Below, one piece after another: positions 51,522 through 59,010 of a stretch of DNA of 63,004 bases (the first letter of the stretch is position 1; each line of letters starts with the position of its first letter). A program made the position numbers and the translations under genes. The notes under the pieces were generated by a model, which searched no databases, was not told where the DNA came from, and saw nothing but the letters and a program-made list of their open reading frames with translations. Source of the stretch: DATADF01 sp046263155 (GTDB lineage: Bacteria; Actinomycetota; CADDZG01; WHSQ01); NCBI GenBank assembly GCA_046263155.1, contig JBHELF010000023.1:1-63004 (forward strand), written 5' to 3'.

Positions 51522-51754
51522 CGGATCTTCGCGCGCAGGTTCTTCAATATCTCGTCGGGCTCGGCGTGGCGCCCCGTTTCTTTCTTCGAATAGATCAGGT
51601 CATCTCCCAGGACCACCTCGAAGGCGCCTCCCCGGGAGGGGATCAGCGTTATGTCGGAGATGTCGAACTCAAACTCCGAGAGAATCCGCTCCGTCAGACC
51701 GACGGCTCTAGGCGCGTACCCTCATTGGGCGCAATACTCGATCGAAATTTTCAT
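51518..51754 (-). CDS. SelW/Rdx-family selenoprotein with in-frame UGA (Sec11)
   Basis: A 78-codon gene read from ATG 51754 to TAA 51520-51518 with one in-frame TGA at 51724-51722. If the TGA is read as selenocysteine (U), the N terminus is MKISIEYCAQ-U-GYAPRAVGL. This places U in the CxxU redox motif at exactly the position used by SelW/SelT/SelH (Rdx) proteins. The rest fits the thioredoxin-like Rdx domain: TLIPSRGGAFEVVLGDDLIY, SKKETGRHAEPDEILKNLRA. Length and end are normal for bacterial RdxW. A 5-bp hairpin with loop GGUCU begins 16 nt after the UGA. TGA is a true stop for many neighbours, so general recoding is excluded. No selA/B/C/D is in the window. Redox role inferred; natural substrate unknown. 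Confidence 0.85.
51691..51705 (-). promoter_or_regulatory. Candidate bacterial SECIS hairpin
   Basis: In the mRNA sense the stem CCGUC/GACGG closes the pentaloop GGUCU. The loop starts 22 nt after the UGA codon, inside the UGA-to-loop distance known for bacterial SECIS elements, and GGUCU also occurs in the apical loop of E. coli fdhF SECIS. The lower stem is weak, with a G-A mismatch just below. Confidence 0.65.
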
Positions 51755-51830
51755 CGGCCGCAGCCTACTAGTCAGGTGTTCCCCGGCTGCGTAATCTGTC
51801 CCCCAGACAGATCAACACAAGGAGGCTCTC

Positions 51831-52472
51831 ATGGATGCCCTCGCCTGGATCGTTCTCGGCGTGGTCGTGCTTCTCATACTGTGGCTTGTCGGTAGCTACA
51901 ACCGACTCGTCAAACTTCGAAACCGAATCGATGCTGCCTGGTCGCAGATCGAGGTGCAGCTGCGAAGGCGGCACGACTTGATTCCCAATCTGGTCGAAAC
52001 GGTCAAGGGCTACGCGGCGCACGAGCGGAACGCTCTCGAGGCCGTGATCAGGGCCCGAGGCCAGGCCGTCGCCGCGCAGGGTGTTGAGGGACAGGCCCAG
52101 GCGGAAAACATGCTGACCCAGACATTGCGTCAGCTATTCGCCGTTGCGGAGGCCTATCCCGATCTGAAGGCGAACCAAAACTTTCTCGCCCTACAGGAAG
52201 AACTAACCGGAACCGAGGGTCGAATCGCGTTTTCGCGCCAGTTCTATAACGAGAGCGTGCTCGCGTACGACAACTCGCTTGAGTCCTTCCCGTCAAACGT
52301 GATCGCGAGTGCTTTCAGCTTCCGGCCCAAGCCGTACTTCGAGACCGAGGATGCCGCGCGCGAACCGGTGCGTGTCGATTTCTCGGGACAGCCTCCGGCC
52401 GTAACTCCGCCCGCCCAGCCCCCCGCCGCGACCACGCAGCCGCCCGCGTCGGTACCAGAGCAAAGGAGTTAG
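51831..52472 (+). CDS. lemA: LemA family protein
   Basis: A 213-residue membrane protein: one N-terminal helix (WIVLGVVVLLILWLVGSYN) followed by the helical LemA domain with LVKLRNRIDAAWSQIEVQLR, RRHDLIPNLVETVKGYAAHE, LKANQNFLALQEELTGTEGR and IAFSRQFYNESVLAYDNSLE. A Pro-rich tail ends the protein. The biochemical role of LemA is not established; it is often next to a membrane metallopeptidase, as here (HtpX 36 bp downstream), suggesting a functional pair. ATG 51831 with AAGGAGG upstream. Confidence 0.95.
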   Translation: MDALAWIVLGVVVLLILWLVGSYNRLVKLRNRIDAAWSQIEVQLRRRHDLIPNLVETVKGYAAHERNALEAVIRARGQAVAAQGVEGQAQAENMLTQTLRQLFAVAEAYPDLKANQNFLALQEELTGTEGRIAFSRQFYNESVLAYDNSLESFPSNVIASAFSFRPKPYFETEDAAREPVRVDFSGQPPAVTPPAQPPAATTQPPASVPEQRS

Positions 52473-52507
52473 TCCCGGTCGATAGAAGCCGGCCCGGATA
52501 GGCCGCC

Positions 52508-53536
52508 GTGTACGACCGTATCGCCGGAAACGTCCGCAAGTCGTGGGCGTTGATCGGTGTCTTTGTCGTCTTGGTCGTCGCGCTGGGTTGGTTCTTCGGA
52601 GAGCTCACGGGGTTCGGGTACTGGGGACTCGTCGGCGCGGTGGGCTTCGCGCTGCTCATGACCTGGGGGGCCTACTACAACTCCGACAAGATCGCGCTGC
52701 GAATGAGCCGCGCTCAACCCGCTGACGAGTACACATACAAGCAACTCCACAACATCGTTGAAGGACTCTCACTCGCGGCCGGCATTCCCAAGCCGCGGGT
52801 TTATGTCATCGAGGACACGGCCCCCAATGCCTTCGCTACGGGTCGAGACCCGGAACATGCCGCCATCGCAGTCACTCGAGGCCTCCTGGCCCGCATGGAC
52901 CGCGCCGAGCTGGAGGGCGTTATCGCGCACGAGCTCTCGCACGTGAAAAATCGCGACACGCTGGTCATGACTCTCGCGGTCACTCTGGTAGGGGTGATCG
53001 TCCTCCTCGCGGACTGGATGATGAGAGCGATGTGGTGGGGCGCCGGAGACCGCGACAGCAAGCTGGGAGCACCGCTGGCCTTGATCGGAATAATCCTGCT
53101 CGCGCTCAGCCCGATCTTCGCCCAACTCTTGCAGTTCGCCATCTCGCGCCAACGGGAATTCTTGGCCGACGTCGATGGCGCGTTTCTCACGCGATACCCG
53201 CCCGGCTTAATCAGCGCGCTGGAGAAGCTGCGCGATGACCACACCGTTGTGCGGACCGCCAGCCGTGCAACCGCCCATCTGTGGATCGAGTCGCCGATCG
53301 CCCGTCAGGCGGCCCCGGGGAGGCGCGGCACATCACGTCAAGGAGCTTGGTTGAACCGGCTGTTCGACACGCACCCTTCGCTGGACGCCCGGATTGCCGC
53401 GCTTCGGTCGCTCGGCCTCGGTGGGGACGATTTCGCGGCCGAGGCGGCCACCCAGATCGCTGCCGCAGAGATGCCGCCGCCGCCGGCGGAACACGTGATG
53501 CAGTCGCCCCCACCTCCTCCACCACCCGGATATTGA
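52508..53536 (+). CDS. htpX: HtpX-like membrane zinc metallopeptidase (M48)
   Basis: A membrane protease for quality control of membrane proteins. The 342-residue protein has two N-terminal helices, the zinc site HELSH in EGVIAHELSHVKNRDTLVM, two further helices (LAVTLVGVIVLLADWMM and LGAPLALIGIILLALSPIFA), and the third ligand Glu in SRQREFLADVDGA. RVYVIEDTAPNAFATGRDPE is typical of HtpX. The C terminus is a Pro-rich tail (PPPPPPPGY), longer than usual. Start GTG 52508. Probably co-transcribed with lemA. Confidence 0.95.
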   Translation: MYDRIAGNVRKSWALIGVFVVLVVALGWFFGELTGFGYWGLVGAVGFALLMTWGAYYNSDKIALRMSRAQPADEYTYKQLHNIVEGLSLAAGIPKPRVYVIEDTAPNAFATGRDPEHAAIAVTRGLLARMDRAELEGVIAHELSHVKNRDTLVMTLAVTLVGVIVLLADWMMRAMWWGAGDRDSKLGAPLALIGIILLALSPIFAQLLQFAISRQREFLADVDGAFLTRYPPGLISALEKLRDDHTVVRTASRATAHLWIESPIARQAAPGRRGTSRQGAWLNRLFDTHPSLDARIAALRSLGLGGDDFAAEAATQIAAAEMPPPPAEHVMQSPPPPPPPGY

Positions 53537-53540
53537 GGAG

Positions 53541-54191
53541 CTAGCGAGGCAGGTTCTCGATCCAGGTCGCGACCTCGTCGGCGGCTTCCTGCCACGCATC
53601 AATCGTCGAGCGCCCAGACGCCTTGCGCACGCGCAGCGAATGGTCTCCGTCCTCGACGACCACGAGCGTGGGGGATGCCAGACGGGCCATGACTCGCTCC
53701 AGGGTGGGCAGCGGGCAGAACGGATCGCGCGTCCCTTCTACAAACAGCATGGGCGCCTTTATCTCGTAGAGGTGCTCGTCCCGCATCCGTTCGGGCCTAC
53801 CCGGCGGATGCAGTGGATAGCCGAGGAAAACAAGGCCGCTCACCTCACGTCCTCCGGCAACGAGATGAGAGGCGATGCGCGCGCCGAGAGACTTACCTCC
53901 CAACAGGATTCGCCCGTTGAATCCTTCTGAGGCGGCCTCGAGCACCGCGGAAAAAGTGGATTCCAGCACCGGCTGGCGATCGGGCGCTCGCCGTCCGAGC
54001 TCCGAGTAGAGGAAGTTGAATCGCCACACCAAGACGCCGCGAGCCGCGAGCGCTTGCGCCATCGTTCTCATGAAGTCTGAATCCATCCCGGCTCCGGCCC
54101 CATGACCCAAGACGAGAAGGGACTTCGAGTTCGTGGCTCCATCGATCAGGGTCGAAACCGAGTCGGCACCGACCTGCACTCGCGCGCTCAT
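53541..54191 (-). CDS. Alpha/beta hydrolase (KANL3/Tex30-like dienelactone hydrolase-type)
   Basis: A 216-residue serine hydrolase. The core motifs are LLVLGHGAGAGMDSDFMRTM at strand 3, the nucleophile elbow GGKSLGARIASHLVAGG with Ser, the acid in FVEGTRDPFCP and the His in VVVEDGDHSLRVRKASG. The GGKSMGGR-type elbow is that of the KANL3/Tex30 hydrolase-like family. Start ATG 54191 with GAAGGAGG upstream. It ends 5 bp from the convergent htpX. Substrate unknown. Confidence 0.85.
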   Translation of the reverse strand: MSARVQVGADSVSTLIDGATNSKSLLVLGHGAGAGMDSDFMRTMAQALAARGVLVWRFNFLYSELGRRAPDRQPVLESTFSAVLEAASEGFNGRILLGGKSLGARIASHLVAGGREVSGLVFLGYPLHPPGRPERMRDEHLYEIKAPMLFVEGTRDPFCPLPTLERVMARLASPTLVVVEDGDHSLRVRKASGRSTIDAWQEAADEVATWIENLPR

Positions 54192-54288
54192 CGGTGAAAA
54201 TGCCTCCTTCGTAGCGCTTCTTCGCCGACCTATACTGCCGTCGCGTTGGACCGGTAGTGGCTTCACCTCCAATGACAGGGAGACGCCG

Positions 54289-56427
54289 ATGATCGAGAAG
54301 GGCGTGATGACGCTTCTGATCCTCATCTCCCTATCGGTCTTTGCGCGCCGGGCGCTGCAGCTCACGATGATGCTCGTGCTGGGAGCTCGCGACGAGCGAG
54401 TCCCCCGTAACTGGGGCCGCAAACTAAAGGATCAGCTCGTCGTCGTTCTGGGACAGCGCAAATTGCTGCAGTGGACTCTTCCCGGAGTCATGCATTTCTT
54501 TATCTTCTGGGGTTTCGTGATCCTGTTCACGACGATCGTGGAGGCTTTTGGGGCCGTCTACCAGGAGGGTTTCCACCTTCCCCTCATCGGCAATTGGGGG
54601 CCTCTCGGCTTGATCCAGGACTTCTTTGTCGTCGCCGTTCTAGTCGGAATCGCCCTTGCCTTCGGGATTCGCAAGGTTCAACGTCCCGGGCGCTTCAGAG
54701 GCTCGCACCTGAAGGAAGCCGACTACATCTTGATCGCGATCGCGGGCATCATGATCACGATCTTGTTCACCCGGGCCTCGGAAATCTCGCTCGGGCACTT
54801 TCCCTATGACACGCGTTGGACGCCCGCGTCGGACGCAACCGCGGGACTGCTTCAGGGCTTATCGCTTTCAGCTCGCGAGGCCATCGACGCGGTTTTTCTG
54901 TGGTGGCACTCGTTGATCATTCTCGGTTTCCTCGTGTATCTGACGTACTCCAAGCATCTCCACATCATCACCTCGGGTCTGAACGTCCTCTTCACATCCG
55001 AACGACCGAAGGGTGCGCTGAAGCCAATGCACCTCGACATCGAGGCGATGTCGGAGGACGATGTTCTCGGCGCGGCCAAGCTCACCGATCTGAGCTGGAA
55101 GCAGCTCCTCGATACCTACACGTGCACCGAGTGCGGACGCTGCCAATCCCAGTGCCCGGCGTGGAATACGGGAAAACCGCTCTCGCCGAAGCTCCTGATA
55201 ATGGATCTGCGGGATCACCTCTTCGAGCAGGGACCGGGCCTGCTGAAGGCGTGGGACAAGAGTGACGACGCCCTCGCGGCCGCGAAGGCCGAGCTGCCGT
55301 CCCTGAACCCCGACGTCGTCGAGGACGAAGTCATTTGGGACTGCACGACCTGTGGCGCATGCGTGCAGGCATGTCCGGTGAACATCGAACACATCGATGC
55401 CATCATCGACATGCGGCGCAATCTCGTAATGAGCGAGTCCCGGTTCCCGCGCGAGATGCAGAGCGCTCTGCAGAACCTCGAGTCCATCGGAAACCCGTGG
55501 GGTTCGCCACCGCAAGCCCGTCTTGACTGGGTAAAGGGAACGTCCAAGCAGGAGCCGTTGGAGATTCCCCACATCTCCGAGGCCCCGGACGCCGAGGTTC
55601 TCTTCTGGGTGGGATGCGCGGGGGCCTTCGACGACCGCAACAAGAAAGTGGTGTACGACTTCGCCAAGCTCATGCAGCTGGCCGGCGTGAAGTTCGCGGT
55701 GCTGGGCTCAGACGAAGTTTGCACCGGCGATCCAGCACGCCGGATGGGGGCCGAGTACATCTTCCAGATGCTTGCTCAGCAGAATGTCGACCAGCTCAAC
55801 CAACACAAACCAAAGAAGATCGTGACGATCTGCCCGCACTGCTTCAACACAATCTTCAATGAGTATCCGCAGTTCGGCGGAAAGTTTGAAGTGATCCACC
55901 ACACGGAGTTCTTGGCGCAGCTTGTCGCCGAGGGACGGCTGAAGCCCGTCGGCCCGCTCGACAAGGCGATCACGTACCACGACCCGTGCTATCTCGCGCG
56001 GCACAACGACGTGTGGCGAGGAGCCCGCGGAGTCATCGAGGCGATCCCCGGAACGAGTTACAAGGAACTACATCGGCACGGACACAACACATTCTGCTGT
56101 GGCGCCGGCGGGGGCCGGATGTGGATGGAAGAGCACATGGGCAAGAAGGTGAACATCGAGCGCACCGACGAGGCTTTGGCATCCGCCTCCGACACGCTCG
56201 CTGTCGGCTGCCCCTTCTGCAACATCATGCTGTCGGACGGCATCACCGAACGGCATGCCGACGAGCAGATGAAAGTCAGAGATGTCGCCCAGCTCCTACT
56301 GGAATCCGTGGACTACCAGCCCCCTGAGTCGTCCGCCGAAGAGGACAACGGCAACGGACATAAAGAGGCCGATCCCGATGCCGAACAAGCGGCGCGCGCC
56401 GGAGCGGCGACCGACAGGGCTCGCTAG
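54289..56427 (+). CDS. EtfD-like membrane Fe-S oxidoreductase (heterodisulfide reductase-related)
   Basis: A 712-residue fusion. The N-terminal part has membrane helices like a nitrate reductase gamma (cytochrome b) domain (PGVMHFFIFWGFVILFTTI and others). A ferredoxin domain carries two 4Fe-4S motifs, CTECGRCQSQCP (about 278) and CTTCGACVQACP (about 352). Two CCG-type cysteine-rich modules follow (LGSDEVCTGDPARRMG and FCCGAGGGRMWMEE near 602). This architecture is that of actinobacterial EtfD, proposed to pass electrons from electron transfer flavoprotein to menaquinone during fatty and amino acid oxidation. It would suit the acyl-CoA-producing pathways encoded here. No etfAB is in the window. 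ATG 54289 with AGGGAG upstream. The stop shares CTAG with dcd. Confidence 0.85.
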   Translation: MIEKGVMTLLILISLSVFARRALQLTMMLVLGARDERVPRNWGRKLKDQLVVVLGQRKLLQWTLPGVMHFFIFWGFVILFTTIVEAFGAVYQEGFHLPLIGNWGPLGLIQDFFVVAVLVGIALAFGIRKVQRPGRFRGSHLKEADYILIAIAGIMITILFTRASEISLGHFPYDTRWTPASDATAGLLQGLSLSAREAIDAVFLWWHSLIILGFLVYLTYSKHLHIITSGLNVLFTSERPKGALKPMHLDIEAMSEDDVLGAAKLTDLSWKQLLDTYTCTECGRCQSQCPAWNTGKPLSPKLLIMDLRDHLFEQGPGLLKAWDKSDDALAAAKAELPSLNPDVVEDEVIWDCTTCGACVQACPVNIEHIDAIIDMRRNLVMSESRFPREMQSALQNLESIGNPWGSPPQARLDWVKGTSKQEPLEIPHISEAPDAEVLFWVGCAGAFDDRNKKVVYDFAKLMQLAGVKFAVLGSDEVCTGDPARRMGAEYIFQMLAQQNVDQLNQHKPKKIVTICPHCFNTIFNEYPQFGGKFEVIHHTEFLAQLVAEGRLKPVGPLDKAITYHDPCYLARHNDVWRGARGVIEAIPGTSYKELHRHGHNTFCCGAGGGRMWMEEHMGKKVNIERTDEALASASDTLAVGCPFCNIMLSDGITERHADEQMKVRDVAQLLLESVDYQPPESSAEEDNGNGHKEADPDAEQAARAGAATDRAR

Positions 56428-56990
56428 TCCCGGAAGTTTTCGAAGAAGCGCGACGGCGTAGGCCCTCGCTGTCCCTGATATTTCGATCGGACTTGGCTTG
56501 ACCCATAAGGGTTGTCTGCAGGTGACGACATCTCATAGAAGCTGATCTGTCCGATCTTCATGCCCGGGTAGATCGTGATCGGGAGATTGGCGACGTTCGA
56601 AAGCTCCAGGGTGAGGTGCCCCTTCCAACCCGCATCCACGAAGCCCGCGGTGCTATGGATGAGAAGTCCGAGGCGGCCAAGACTGCTCTTTCCTTCGAGT
56701 CGCGCGACCAGATCGTCAGGAAGGCTGACGTATTCCAACGTCGAGCCCAGGACAAACTCGCCGGGGTGCAGGATGAAGGTATCGTCGGCCTTGACTTCGA
56801 CCGACTCGGTTAGCTCCTCCATCGGCTGCTTGACGTCGATGAAGGGATAGCGCGCGTTATGAAAGACGCGAAAGTAGCGATCGCAATGGAGATCTACCGA
56901 GGAGGGCTGAACGTCTGCCTCATCGAACGGCTCGATGCCGATGCGGCCGTCGCCGATGGCCTTGCGAATATCGCGGTCCGAGAGGATCAC
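56424..56990 (-). CDS. dcd: dCTP deaminase (probably bifunctional dCTP deaminase/dUTPase)
   Basis: Makes dUTP, or directly dUMP, from dCTP for thymidylate synthesis. The 188-residue trimeric dUTPase-fold protein has ILSDRDIRKAIGDGRIGIEP, DVQPSSVDLHCDRYFRVF, RLEGKSSLGRLGLLIHSTAG and MKIGQISFYEMSSP, ending KYQGQRGPTPSRFFENF. It strongly resembles mycobacterial Dcd, which has both activities. Start GTG 56990. Confidence 0.95.
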   Translation of the reverse strand: MILSDRDIRKAIGDGRIGIEPFDEADVQPSSVDLHCDRYFRVFHNARYPFIDVKQPMEELTESVEVKADDTFILHPGEFVLGSTLEYVSLPDDLVARLEGKSSLGRLGLLIHSTAGFVDAGWKGHLTLELSNVANLPITIYPGMKIGQISFYEMSSPADNPYGSSQVRSKYQGQRGPTPSRFFENFRD

Positions 56991-57033
56991 GCCCTGCAGC
57001 CTATGAGATGGGCCGGCTGACTTTCCGCACTTC

Positions 57034-57039
57034 TATAAT
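57034..57039 (+). promoter_or_regulatory. -10 promoter element of tRNA-Gly
   Basis: A perfect TATAAT ends 11 nt before the tRNA-Gly 5' end, a spacing expected for transcription starting a few bases upstream of the tRNA. A matching -35 is not obvious. Confidence 0.6.
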
Positions 57040-57050
57040 CGCCCGTCGCC

Positions 57051-57121
57051 GCGGGTGTAGCTCAATGGCAGAGCACTAGCTTCCCAAGCTAGTGACGGGG
57101 GTTCGATTCCCCTCACCCGCT
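57051..57121 (+). tRNA. tRNA-Gly (CCC)
   Basis: Acceptor GCGGGTG/CACCCGC, anticodon stem CTAGC/GCTAG around TTCCCAA (anticodon CCC), T arm GGGGG-TTCGATT-CCCCT, discriminator T. The next gene's ATG begins only 3 nt after the tRNA, so tRNA maturation must cut a shared transcript. Confidence 0.95.
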
Positions 57122-57124
57122 CTC

Positions 57125-58324
57125 ATGTCGGTCCACGAACGAGCGGATCCACGCCCAACCGGAAGCAACGTCGCCTGGATCTGTGGCGGCGTTGCGTTTC
57201 TGGTTTGCCTGCTGGCCGTCCTCGTGACGATTTCGGTGCGCCACTACAGAGTCACGGCATTGATCCGGATGTCGCCCAGCGAGCCCATGTCGCAACTGGC
57301 GAAGGAGGCCGATAGCGGGTTCGCGTTCGTGCACCCGGACGGGCATTACGACGGCGTCTACTTCTACGCGAACGCTCTCGATCCGTTCGCCACCGGGGCC
57401 GCGCACGAACTGATCGATCAACCCTCCTATCGCTACGGTCATGTCGGCTACGGCTGGGTGGCGTGGCTGGCGAGCCTCGGAGGGCGTGCTTCGTTGGTTC
57501 CTGTGGCGCTGCTCCTCATCGGATTGCTGAGCATGGCCGGTGCCGCCTATTACGGGAGCGTGTTAGCGGAGGAACTCGGGTGGAGTCCCTGGGGTGGTCT
57601 CCTGGTGGCGTTCAACCCGGGCTTGATCTATGCGGTGACGGTGGATACCGCCGAACCCCTTGGCACCCTGCTGTTGTTGGGAACGTTGCTTGCCTGGATC
57701 CGCGGTCGGCGCTGGCTCGCAGCCGTGCTGATCGTCGGCCTCTGTTTCGTCAAAGAGCCTCTCGTCCTGGTGCCGATCGGACTGGGACTGTGGGAACTGG
57801 TGATGTGGGCGCGACGGGAGAAAGAGGCCTTCGGCGCGCTGGTTCTCCGCGTTGCGCCGCTCGCGCTCGGACCGATCTTGTACGTGGGTTGGAACCTGTA
57901 CTTGAAAGCGACGTTCGGGGAATTTCCGTTTCAGCAAGGTCAGGGAAATCTGGCCAAGCCCCTCTTCGGCTGGTTAGACACGCTGCAGATGGCGGCGTCG
58001 ATGGGAATGGAGACGTTTGACCGCATGCAGTTGGGGACCGCGGCCGTCCCACTCATCACCGCTGCATTCGTCGCGCTGGTGCTCGGCGTGTATCGATCGC
58101 TGGCGTTCAAGAGTCCGGTCGACGCCGTCTTTCTCGTCACGGGGCTTTTGATGCTCTCACTCGGGTGGCTGGCCTTGCTCTATCCCAAGGAGCTCATTCG
58201 CAATCTGGCCTTCACGTTTGTGCTGCTGCCGGCTGTCCTGCTGCGGCCGCGCTTCGAACCCTGGAAAGTCCCGGAGGATGTTGCTTCGGAGACGAAGCAG
58301 ACTGAAACGAGCGGTCCGAGCTAG
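57125..58324 (+). CDS. Polytopic membrane protein, GT-C glycosyltransferase-like
   Basis: A 399-residue protein with about nine membrane helices, beginning VAWICGGVAFLVCLLAVLVT. The loop after helix 1 (FAFVHPDGHYDGVYFYANAL, DPFATGAAHELIDQPSYRYG) has the acidic, Tyr-rich character of the first extracytoplasmic loop in GT-C (family 39/87-like) mannosyl- or arabinosyltransferases. YRYGHVGYGWVAWLASLGG is a block seen in actinobacterial 'AZOBR' type membrane proteins. Start ATG 57125, 3 nt after tRNA-Gly. The stop shares CTAG with nth. The activity is inferred from topology only. Confidence 0.7.
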   Translation: MSVHERADPRPTGSNVAWICGGVAFLVCLLAVLVTISVRHYRVTALIRMSPSEPMSQLAKEADSGFAFVHPDGHYDGVYFYANALDPFATGAAHELIDQPSYRYGHVGYGWVAWLASLGGRASLVPVALLLIGLLSMAGAAYYGSVLAEELGWSPWGGLLVAFNPGLIYAVTVDTAEPLGTLLLLGTLLAWIRGRRWLAAVLIVGLCFVKEPLVLVPIGLGLWELVMWARREKEAFGALVLRVAPLALGPILYVGWNLYLKATFGEFPFQQGQGNLAKPLFGWLDTLQMAASMGMETFDRMQLGTAAVPLITAAFVALVLGVYRSLAFKSPVDAVFLVTGLLMLSLGWLALLYPKELIRNLAFTFVLLPAVLLRPRFEPWKVPEDVASETKQTETSGPS

Positions 58325-59010
58325 CGTCCGCGGCCCGTGGCCAGAAATTTCGGGCCGGCGACACACACATCCAGCAGCGGGCAACGGGAGCACAGAGGCA
58401 TGTTCGCCTTGCAGATAGTGCGTCCGTGCTCGATCAAATGGATGTGAAGCTCGTAGCGAATCTCGGGTGGTACGCGCGGCCCGAGGAGCTGATGGGTCAT
58501 CTCCGCGGATGCTTTTTCGGGAACCCAGCCGAGACGGCGAACGACCCTGTGAACGTGAGTGTCGACCGGGAATGCCGGGCGTCCCATCGAAAAGACGAGT
58601 ACGCAGGCCGCGGTCTTGGGGCCGACGCCCGGAAGGGCACAGAGATAGTCGACGGCCTCGGCATCGGATAGCGATCTAACCCGACGGAGGTCGAGCGATC
58701 CCTCGCTGTCATAGATCGACTGCAAGATCGCTTTGATTCGTCGGGACTTGACTTCGGCAATACCGCCGGGGCGGATAGCGGCGGCGATATGCGAGGACTG
58801 AGCCCTTCTGACCTGCTCCCAGGTCGGAAACCTCTCGCGTAACCCGGCATATGCGCGATCGCGGTTTACATCAGAGGTGTTCTGCGACAGAACCGTGAGA
58901 ATCAGTTCGTCGATTATCGGGAGCTTCGTTTTGGGAACGAACTCGCCCTGTGACTTCCTCAGTCTGTTGTTGACGGCGCGGATGCGCCTAACGGATGGAA
59001 GTTCCGTCAG
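58321..59010 (-). CDS. nth: Endonuclease III, with apparent CTG start overlapping dnaB
   Basis: Bifunctional DNA glycosylase/AP lyase for oxidised pyrimidines. The conserved N-terminal half (LPIIDELILTVLSQNTSDVN, RERFPTWEQV, AIRPGGIAEVKSRRIKAIL) is in frame well upstream of the first ATG/GTG/TTG. The HhH motif LCALPGVGPKTAACVLVF (catalytic Lys) and Asp in FPVDTHVHRVV follow, then the 4Fe-4S cysteines CKANMPLCSRCPLLDVC. The frame back to the TAA at 59070-59068 contains no ATG, GTG or TTG before that conserved region. The best start is CTG 59010, which overlaps the dnaB TGA as CTGA, with GAAGGGCGG 6 nt upstream; ATC 58983 is an alternative. From CTG the protein is 229 residues, normal for Nth. 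Confidence 0.85.
   Translation of the reverse strand: MTELPSVRRIRAVNNRLRKSQGEFVPKTKLPIIDELILTVLSQNTSDVNRDRAYAGLRERFPTWEQVRRAQSSHIAAAIRPGGIAEVKSRRIKAILQSIYDSEGSLDLRRVRSLSDAEAVDYLCALPGVGPKTAACVLVFSMGRPAFPVDTHVHRVVRRLGWVPEKASAEMTHQLLGPRVPPEIRYELHIHLIEHGRTICKANMPLCSRCPLLDVCVAGPKFLATGRGR

Noticed and set aside
51518..51754. The in-frame TGA as a pseudogene or a sequencing error
   Set aside because: It is the only interruption, it falls exactly at the Sec position of the CxxU motif, the rest of the frame is intact and family-like, and a SECIS-like hairpin follows. A random stop at this one codon is unlikely.
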